Shown in pieces: positions 5,503-10,485 of a stretch of DNA of 10,485 nucleotides; the stretch's first letter is position 1, and every line of letters begins with the position of its first letter. Origin of the DNA: Gemmatimonadota bacterium. Lineage in GTDB: Bacteria; Gemmatimonadota; Gemmatimonadetes; Longimicrobiales; Gaopeijiaceae. A program made the translations under genes and the position numbers. The notes beneath the pieces were generated by a model. It worked only from the letters and a program-made list of their open reading frames with translations. It had not been told where the DNA came from and made no database searches. The stretch is taken from positions 1 through 10,485 of the forward strand of contig JAPOOQ010000641.1 in assembly GCA_026713345.1 (NCBI GenBank), given 5' to 3'.

Positions 5503-8049
5503 CTAACGCAGGCGCGTGAACGCCACCCGCAGGCCGGGCAGATTGCCGGTGCTCAACACCTCGATCTCGATACCGTCGCCGGTCCCGTCCGACCGGAAGT
5601 CGTAGAAGCGGATTCCAGCCGGCGCGAGCCCGCCGATCCAGGTGCCGGAGCGGAAGGGCGCGGGCGCCCCGCCGGTGCGGGGCCAGGGATAGAGTCCGTC
5701 GGGCTGGAAATCGGGCCGGAAGAGCTGGTGGGTGGCCGAGGGGAAATCATATGTGTGGAAGGTGCGCTGGGGCTGCTGAACGCCGGTCCCGTTCAGCATC
5801 ATGGCCGTGGCGTACTCCAGGATCAGCGCGGAGATGGACTGTCCGGTGATCTCCTCCATGCCCGCGGTGCCTGCGGTGGCGGTGGTGTCGTTCAGCGCGG
5901 TGAAGAAGTCTCCGTCGGCGCGTTCGGACGCGTCGCCGTAGGCATCGCCCAGAAACCGGTGGAAGTGCCACGAGCTTCCGTAGAAGGAGTGCCCCGGAGC
6001 CGGATCCATGACGAGCGAATTGTTGTACGCCGTGTAGGCGAGCGTGGTCCTGGCGAGCACCGTCAGAACTCCGTAGTTCTCGGGGCTGATGATGGACCCG
6101 TCGCGGGGCGGATAGTCATCCCGCGTCAGCAACGCCTCCTGCGCCAAGCCACCTGCGGCCTGCATGGCCTTGCGGGATGACCTTTCGGCGGCGATCTCGG
6201 CGGTGCCTTCCTCGATCCAGGTCGGGTGGAAGCTGCCTGCCGCCGTTCTCCGGTAGAGGGAACTGATGTGCTTCATCTCGTGGACGATCGTCGGCAGCGC
6301 CTGGTAGTACGTGTTCTCCTGCTCGGATCCAAGGGCACGCAGCTGGGTTTCGCTCATGTACACGAGTTCCATCTGATTCGACCTGGCGCAGGCGTCCCTG
6401 GACAGGAAGTCCCCCGGCCAGACGAATCCCGCCACCTGCTCGCCGATCACGGGCGACACGAAGACGTTCACGCGGTCATCGCCGTTGATGTCCGAGATCC
6501 CGCCGAAGTACTCGTCGATGGTTTCGGCCCCGTAGTCCGCGTAGTAGTCGAGCACCTGCTGCGCGTCCTGCGTCCTGACCGGGGCGGTCTCGCGCTGGAC
6601 CGAGTCCTGGTAGATCGCCAGGTGACCGTTGTACCCCACGAGCAGTGCGGCAACGGGGGACGGACCCGGCAGATTGCAGCCGGTTGTGCCCGCGTAGGGA
6701 CGGAGCATGATCCGCTGCGGGGGCGTAGCCTGGCCGGTTGCCCCGGAGGCGGCCGCCAGGGGACCGGTCCGGTTGTCCGGAAGAAGCGCGTCCCTTCCGG
6801 TTCTACGGATGAGCGCCTGCGCTTCTTCAAGAAGTTCGCCGTGAAACCGCGCCGTCGCCTCGGCGATGCGGACGCCGGCGGCGAGCCCCGGTGGAAGCGC
6901 GGCCATGCCGGTCGCGCCGTCCGCCGCATATGATCGCTGTGCCGGACCGGATGCGACCGTGCCGGCGCCGATGGCGGTCGCTCTGACGGAGATCATGGGA
7001 ACGGCCAGGGGAGATGTGTTGGCGCGCAGTGCCGCCACCCGGTATAGATCACCGTCTTCGCCAGAGGGGAGCAGGGGAGGGCACTCCCCGAAGTCGTCCG
7101 GACCGAGGACCAGGACATTGCCCGGCTGCAGCTGCAGCGGCGGAGCGCAGACCAGCAGCGTCAGGGCCTTCGAGCTCTCCCGCTCGGCGGCGTCGCGTAC
7201 GGTGGCCGTGAAGGAGGCGGTGCCCGCGCTCTCCGGGATTCCGGTGAGCACCCCCGCGGAGTCGAGCCGGACTCCGGTGGGAAGCGATCCTGCCGTGATC
7301 GACCAGGCCAGCGGCTCGTCACGTATTCCGATCACATCGAGCGCAGCGCGGTAGCCCAGGGCGGCGCGCGCCCGGCCGAGGTTCTGCGTGATGATCGCGA
7401 GTTCGGGTTCGGTGGCGATGGCGGCAAACTCTGCCGTGAGCGTGCCGAACCGGACGTCGAGCCGCTGCTCTCCCTGCGCCAGGCCGAGCGTCCAGCGCGT
7501 CGACGCGACCCCGGTAGCGTCGCTGACGGCCTGTTCAGGGTCGACCGTCCCGTCCCCGGCGACGATCCGGAAGGTCACGGCAATATCGGGGATGGGTACT
7601 CCGTCCGCGTCTTCCACGCGCACCGAGGGATCCTCGGGCAGGGACGACAGGGCCGGCGCGGTCTGGGAATCGCCCGCGACGGCTGTCAGGCTGGCAGGCA
7701 CCAGCCGTACCTCGAACAGTCCGCTGCCCGACACCGGGCCGTGAGTGGCCACGATCTCCACGCTCCCCGGACCGGTTGCCGTGACCACTCCCCGCGGGGA
7801 CACGGTGGCGACCCGCTCGTCGCTCGACGACCACGCGATGTCCGCTTCGTAGATGATGGCGCCGTCGACATCGAGAACCTGCGCGCGATACGCGATGGTG
7901 TCGCCAGTCTCCTCGACCGTTACGTGTGAGGGCGATACCACCATGGTCTGCGGCACTTGCGGCGCCGTCTGGTCGCAAGCGGAAGAGGCCAGGGCGATAG
8001 CGGTCGCCAGGACAGGTACACATCGAGTCATACGGGGAGAGTCATCCAT
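5503..8049 (-). CDS. Exported Ig-domain metalloprotease with HExxH (gluzincin, M30/hyicolysin-like)
   Basis: This 848-residue exported protein is read from the ATG at 8049. The leader ends LASSAC (C25), an imperfect lipobox, so it is either a lipoprotein or a simply cleaved secreted protein. Domains in order are BIg2 at about 35-115; a Big1-like Ig domain at about 120-212 (VEDADGVPIPDIAVTFRI); a putative-Ig (He_PIG-like) domain at about 215-300, with LPTGVRLDSAGVLTGIP; a linker region; and a protease domain at about 470-770. The zinc site is HEMKH (H590, E591, H594), with a third ligand expected at E613/E614 in WIEEGTAE (611-618). That spacing and the WxxEG phrase are typical of M30-type gluzincins. 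DINGDDRVNVFVSP (520-533) precedes it, as the D-x-D/N-G-D segment does in that family. The C-terminal 80 residues look like a beta-sandwich. The frame stays open upstream to 8430, but that part overlaps the TPR gene and lacks a signal peptide, so the 8049 start is chosen; an ATG at 8031 is the alternative. Confidence 0.85.
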   Translation of the reverse strand: MDDSPRMTRCVPVLATAIALASSACDQTAPQVPQTMVVSPSHVTVEETGDTIAYRAQVLDVDGAIIYEADIAWSSSDERVATVSPRGVVTATGPGSVEIVATHGPVSGSGLFEVRLVPASLTAVAGDSQTAPALSSLPEDPSVRVEDADGVPIPDIAVTFRIVAGDGTVDPEQAVSDATGVASTRWTLGLAQGEQRLDVRFGTLTAEFAAIATEPELAIITQNLGRARAALGYRAALDVIGIRDEPLAWSITAGSLPTGVRLDSAGVLTGIPESAGTASFTATVRDAAERESSKALTLLVCAPPLQLQPGNVLVLGPDDFGECPPLLPSGEDGDLYRVAALRANTSPLAVPMISVRATAIGAGTVASGPAQRSYAADGATGMAALPPGLAAGVRIAEATARFHGELLEEAQALIRRTGRDALLPDNRTGPLAAASGATGQATPPQRIMLRPYAGTTGCNLPGPSPVAALLVGYNGHLAIYQDSVQRETAPVRTQDAQQVLDYYADYGAETIDEYFGGISDINGDDRVNVFVSPVIGEQVAGFVWPGDFLSRDACARSNQMELVYMSETQLRALGSEQENTYYQALPTIVHEMKHISSLYRRTAAGSFHPTWIEEGTAEIAAERSSRKAMQAAGGLAQEALLTRDDYPPRDGSIISPENYGVLTVLARTTLAYTAYNNSLVMDPAPGHSFYGSSWHFHRFLGDAYGDASERADGDFFTALNDTTATAGTAGMEEITGQSISALILEYATAMMLNGTGVQQPQRTFHTYDFPSATHQLFRPDFQPDGLYPWPRTGGAPAPFRSGTWIGGLAPAGIRFYDFRSDGTGDGIEIEVLSTGNLPGLRVAFTRLR

Positions 8050-8150
8050 TGTTGGTCCGACATCAAACCTGTCACCGGAGTTCCCTTGCCGCCACGGCCG
8101 GCTCAGCCCCCCTAGCGGACCGCCCCGGTCCCAAATACCGGCGCGCCACG

Positions 8151-8180
8151 TTGACCCGCCTTCCGGCCCGGAATTAATGT
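8151..8180 (+). promoter_or_regulatory. Probable sigma70-type promoter for the TPR gene
   Basis: TTGACC (8151-8156) and TAATGT (8175-8180) are separated by 18 bp, with TTAATG at 17 bp as the alternative register, in an AT-richer patch of the divergent intergenic region 8050-8272. The start site would be near 8187, giving a leader of about 85 nt before the ATG at 8273. No equally good promoter was seen for the minus-strand metalloprotease gene. Confidence 0.45.
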
Positions 8181-8272
8181 ACTTGTCGGCGCACTTCGCA
8201 TCACCACGGACGGGAACGCGTCGCCGCGCGTCCCGCCAGTCCCTCGCAGTTCGAAAAAGAACCGACATACCG

Positions 8273-8971
8273 ATGGCAAAATACCGCAAACCGGGATCGG
8301 GCCCGTCGACGCCGGTCAATCCTGCGGAACAGGAAGATGTCTTCGTCGCGAAGACGCTGGAGGTGACCAACTGGGCCCAGCGCAACCGGCCCATCCTGAC
8401 CCTCGCGGTCGTCGTGCTGGGGCTGGGCACCGCCGCCTTCGTCTACTACGGCCGATACCGGGACACCTTGAACGTCACCGCCGCCAGCCAGCTGGAGGAG
8501 TTGCAGCAGCGGCTCGAGATGGGCGACGCCGAGGCCGTGCGCGAGGACCTGAACCTCTACCTGGAGCGATTCGGGAGCACCAGCTTCGCGGACGAGGCGC
8601 GGCTCACGCTCGGACAGATCCTGGCGACCGAGGGGGACCACGCCGGCGCGGCGACAGTTCTGGAGCCGCTGGCCGGTGACGTGGATGACCCGCTGGGTGC
8701 CCAGGCCGCAGTGCTGCTCGCGGCGGTCTCCGAAGACATGGGAGACGTGCAGGTGGCGGAGGGGCTCTACGAGCGGCTGGCGGACCGTGCGCACCTGAAC
8801 TTCCAGAGGACGGAGGCGTTGATCGATGTCGCCCGCCTGCGCCGGGATCGGGGCGACCACGCGGGTGCTCTGGCCGCCTACGACCGCCTCCTTGACGACA
8901 TGGACGAGACTGATCCGGATCGCGCCAGGATCGAGATGTGGCGGGCGGAGGCGGCGGAAAGGGCGCGGTAG
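8273..8971 (+). CDS. Single-pass membrane TPR protein, YfgM-like
   Basis: This 232-residue protein has a charged cytoplasmic N-terminus (residues 1-40), one membrane helix at about 41-59 (ILTLAVVVLGLGTAAFVYY) and an extracytoplasmic helical region (65-232). That region contains tetratricopeptide-like helix pairs, for example SFADEARLTLGQILATEGDH, shortened here to ADEARLTLGQILA, and later DVQVAEGLYERLADRAH and DHAGALAAYDRLLDD. This layout is that of YfgM, which in Escherichia coli associates with the SecYEG translocon and the chaperone PpiD. A comparable role in the envelope is inferred only. The ATG at 8273 begins MAKYRKPGSG; longer upstream reading of the frame would run into the divergent gene and has no coding character. 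The Shine-Dalgarno is poor (an A-rich AAAAAGAA about 10 bp upstream). It is transcribed away from the metalloprotease gene and ends 43 bp before the dif-like site. Confidence 0.75.
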   Translation: MAKYRKPGSGPSTPVNPAEQEDVFVAKTLEVTNWAQRNRPILTLAVVVLGLGTAAFVYYGRYRDTLNVTAASQLEELQQRLEMGDAEAVREDLNLYLERFGSTSFADEARLTLGQILATEGDHAGAATVLEPLAGDVDDPLGAQAAVLLAAVSEDMGDVQVAEGLYERLADRAHLNFQRTEALIDVARLRRDRGDHAGALAAYDRLLDDMDETDPDRARIEMWRAEAAERAR

Positions 8972-9014
8972 GACCGTTCATCGCCTTGGGCGGGCCCCGT
9001 CTTTCGCCTCAAGA

Positions 9015-9042
9015 AGTTCGCATAATATGTATTATGTAAAGT
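9015..9042 (+). other. dif: dif-like XerC/XerD recombination site (chromosome dimer resolution)
   Basis: A 28-bp AT-rich element has the exact 11-6-11 layout of bacterial dif. The left (XerC-type) arm AGTTCGCATAA (9015-9025) agrees with the E. coli arm GGTGCGCATAA at 9 of 11 positions, including all of CGCATAA. The centre is TATGTA (9026-9031). The right (XerD-type) arm TTATGTAAAGT (9032-9042) agrees with E. coli TTATGTTAAAT at 9 of 11 and with the Bacillus subtilis arm TTATGTAAACT at 10 of 11. The inner parts of the arms form an inverted repeat, CATAATA and TATTATG (9021-9036 around TG). It sits between convergent genes. The reference arms are from memory. Known role: XerC and XerD, activated by FtsK, resolve chromosome dimers at dif near the terminus. 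An attachment site of a Xer-exploiting element or a plasmid site is the alternative. Confidence 0.8.
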
Positions 9043-9078
9043 TATGTGAGAGACTCCCCAAACGAAGGTAAGCGTTCC

Positions 9079-9093
9079 CGGGATTGATTCCCG
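9079..9093. terminator. Short hairpin between convergent genes, possible terminator
   Basis: CGGGA (9079-9083) pairs perfectly with TCCCG (9089-9093) across the 5-nt loop TTGAT and is followed by TCTTG. A second small stem, TTCGG (9127-9131) with CCGAA (9135-9139), lies beyond it. The stems are short and lack long U-runs, so they are weak candidates for ending the TPR transcript or, read from the other side, the S12 transcript. Confidence 0.25.
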
Positions 9094-9176
9094 TCTTGCC
9101 TCCCTGCCCCGGATCGGGCATCGGCATTCGGCGGCCGAACTCCGCGTGTGAACCCCCGCCGGGTTTCGGCCACGAG

Positions 9177-10367
9177 CTAGTCCTGCCGGAACAGCTCCTC
9201 GATCCGCGCGGCCAGTCCGTTGCCCAGCCGGGCGCCCGACAGGTTGGCCACGACAGCCACGCTCACGCCGGTGTCACGGTTCAGGGTCATGACCGTAATG
9301 CCGCCCACCGAACCTCCCGTGTGGGACACGATCGCTTCACCGTGGTCGTTGGTGGTCGAGCGCCAGCCGATTCCATACCCGGTCTGGCTGCCGTCGGCGA
9401 GGGTCTGGGAGGCGAAGAGCATCTCGAGGGTTTCGGCTTCCAGGTAACCGGGAGCGAGGTGGGCATTGGCGAATAGGAGCATGTCTTCCGGTGTCGAGAG
9501 AAATCCCCCACCCGCCCACTTGTAGCTGTTGTCCACGTAAGGCGCGTTTACCACACCCCCGTCTTCGTCCCTCACGTAGAAGCGGGTTCGATGCGGAATC
9601 ACCGGCCGCACCTCGTCGGCCATGGTGCCGGTCATCTCCAGCGGCCCGAAAACCATGTCGTCCATGTACTCCAGGAACGGTTCCCCGCTCGCGCCTTCGA
9701 CCACGGCGCTGAGGAGGTTCCATCCATGGGAGGAGTACGAGTATGCGGTGCCCGGCTCGCTGATGAGCGAATCGTCCTGGAAGATCTCCAGTCCGGAGAG
9801 CACGTCCGGATACGGTGCCATCGAGAAGTTCTCCCGGCCCCGGTAGTGGCGGATTCCTCCGATGTGTCCGGCGATCTGCCGGGTGGTCACCGGCCAGCGT
9901 TTCGCGGGAAACGAGGGCACGTACGTCCGAACAGGCGCGTCCAGGTCCAGTTCGCCGTCTTCGACCAGGTGCGCGAGCGCGGCAGCCGTGAAGGGTTTGG
10001 ATACGCTGCCGATCCGGAACTTCGTCTCCGGAGTGACCTTAACCTCGTGTGTCAGATCAGAATATCCAAATCCTTCTGACCAAATGACTTCGGATCCCAT
10101 ACCAACCGCCGCCGACATGCCCGGAATGTCCTGTGCCGCCATGAGCGAATCGATGAGTGCGCGGGCGGACTCGATGGCTGCGGAATACTCTTCGGCGGCG
10201 TGGCCCACGGTGGGGTCCGCTTCAGGCGCAGGTCCGCCGCAGCCAGCCACAAGAAGGGCCGCGATGAGGACGGCGCCCGGCCAGCGCTGCTCCTTCTGCC
10301 TTGGATGGTTGGAGCGCTTGAACGAGAACACTGTAAAGAGAAGTTTACAAGATGTCATGTTTTCCAT
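9177..10367 (-). CDS. S12 serine hydrolase lipoprotein (beta-lactamase class C / CubicO-like)
   Basis: This 396-residue protein is read from the ATG at 10367. The lipobox LLVAGC places the lipidated Cys at residue 43, after a long N-region. The S12 catalytic set is visible: SVSK (S121, K124) in IGSVSKPFTAAAL gives the acylating Ser and the general-base Lys; YSS (Y211) in YSYSSHGWNLL takes the place of the Y-x-N motif; and HTGG (349-352) replaces the KTG box. The HTG and the lost Asn are common in esterases, D-amino-acid peptidases and other CubicO-group enzymes, so this is more likely an envelope hydrolase than a true beta-lactamase. The start is uncertain: ATG at 10358 or GTG at 10331 (Cys at 40 or 31) are alternatives, and none has a good ribosome binding site. 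It lies 31 bp after another minus-strand gene and may share its transcript. Confidence 0.85.
   Translation of the reverse strand: MENMTSCKLLFTVFSFKRSNHPRQKEQRWPGAVLIAALLVAGCGGPAPEADPTVGHAAEEYSAAIESARALIDSLMAAQDIPGMSAAVGMGSEVIWSEGFGYSDLTHEVKVTPETKFRIGSVSKPFTAAALAHLVEDGELDLDAPVRTYVPSFPAKRWPVTTRQIAGHIGGIRHYRGRENFSMAPYPDVLSGLEIFQDDSLISEPGTAYSYSSHGWNLLSAVVEGASGEPFLEYMDDMVFGPLEMTGTMADEVRPVIPHRTRFYVRDEDGGVVNAPYVDNSYKWAGGGFLSTPEDMLLFANAHLAPGYLEAETLEMLFASQTLADGSQTGYGIGWRSTTNDHGEAIVSHTGGSVGGITVMTLNRDTGVSVAVVANLSGARLGNGLAARIEELFRQD
10332..10349. promoter_or_regulatory. Palindrome TGTAAA-N6-TTTACA near the S12 gene start
   Basis: TGTAAA (10332-10337) and TTTACA (10344-10349) form a perfect 6-bp inverted repeat with a 6-bp spacer (GAGAAG), in an AT-rich patch of about 50 bp. 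It lies within the first codons if the S12 gene starts at 10367 or 10358, and directly abuts the start if the GTG at 10331 is used. It has the look of a dimeric repressor operator, but no regulator can be named. Confidence 0.35.
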
Positions 10368-10398
10368 ACTTTTCGCCGTCCTGGTGTAGCGTGAAAGT

Positions 10399-10485
10399 CT
10401 ATTTGCGGGCTGCCGGCAGTAGACTGCGCAGTACGAATCCAATGTTGGCCGGGCGTTCGGCGAGCCGGCGCACATACCACGGGAA
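10399..10485 (-). CDS. C-terminal end of an unidentified minus-strand gene (5' end outside window)
   Basis: The minus-strand frame entering from the right edge reads 28 codons and stops at TAG (10401-10399). The tail is basic and amphipathic (PWYVRRLAERPANIG, then FVLRSLLPAARK). Most codons end in G or C, which supports a real gene. No family can be assigned. Its stop is 31 bp before the ATG of the S12 hydrolase gene on the same strand, so the two may form an operon. Confidence 0.5.
   Translation of the reverse strand, partial: FPWYVRRLAERPANIGFVLRSLLPAARK

Noticed and set aside
7853..8272. Upstream extension of the TPR frame to 7853
   Set aside because: It overlaps the 5' part of the divergent metalloprotease gene and the likely promoter, and lacks coding character; MAKYRKPGSG at 8273 is the natural start ahead of the membrane helix.
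8050..8430. Upstream extension of the metalloprotease frame to 8430
   Set aside because: It would bury the signal peptide 127 residues inside the protein and run through the start of the TPR gene.
9012..9045. Resemblance of the AT-rich element to loxP, with 13-8-13 layout and about 10/13 matches in each arm
   Set aside because: The agreement with bacterial dif arms (CGCATAA and TTATGTAAA) is better and the 11-6-11 geometry fits. loxP and dif share ancestry-like features as tyrosine-recombinase sites, and a chromosomal dif is far more likely here.
10368..10475. Upstream extension of the S12 frame to 10475
   Set aside because: It overlaps the tail of the neighbouring minus-strand gene and places the lipoprotein signal deep inside the protein.

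Overview
The window is high-GC bacterial chromosome with strong G/C preference at third codon positions. The best guess for the host is a Gemmatimonadota-like, Gram-negative heterotroph. The basis is secreted proteins rich in BIg2 (Ig-like) domains, an LVIVD-repeat surface protein, lipoprotein signals and a single-pass TPR protein. This guess rests on protein style only and is moderate at best.

Layout, left to right. Positions 2-106 carry the C-terminal tail of a plus-strand gene. About 98-675 has no intact gene; coding-like stretches in two minus frames suggest a decayed, frameshifted gene. At 675-1203 lies a compact toxin-antitoxin pair: a DUF104/AF2212-like antitoxin overlapping a MazF/PemK-type endoribonuclease. 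A tRNA-Arg(CCU) gene is on the minus strand at 1396-1469. From 1703 to 5493 runs a tight plus-strand operon: a BIg2 + LVIVD-repeat exported protein, a threonine/serine dehydratase-like PLP enzyme without an ACT domain, and a zinc-type cation diffusion facilitator. Gaps are 6 bp and a 1-bp stop/start overlap, so the genes are probably co-transcribed and translationally coupled, although no shared pathway is obvious.

Facing that operon is a large minus-strand gene (8049-5503) for an exported, Ig-domain-bearing HExxH metalloprotease. It is divergent from a plus-strand gene for a membrane-anchored TPR protein of YfgM type (8273-8971). The right end is read on the minus strand: an S12 beta-lactamase/CubicO-type lipoprotein (10367-9177), and beyond it the last 28 codons of another minus-strand gene.

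The most notable item is not a gene. In the 205-bp gap between the convergent TPR and S12 genes, an AT-rich 28-bp element at 9015-9042 matches the layout of a XerC/XerD chromosome dimer-resolution site (dif): an 11-bp arm ending CGCATAA, a 6-bp centre, and an 11-bp arm starting TTATGTAAA. Flanking gene directions largely point toward it, and the few GGGNAGGG octamers mostly do too. I therefore infer that the window spans the replication terminus, or less likely the attachment site of a Xer-exploiting mobile element.
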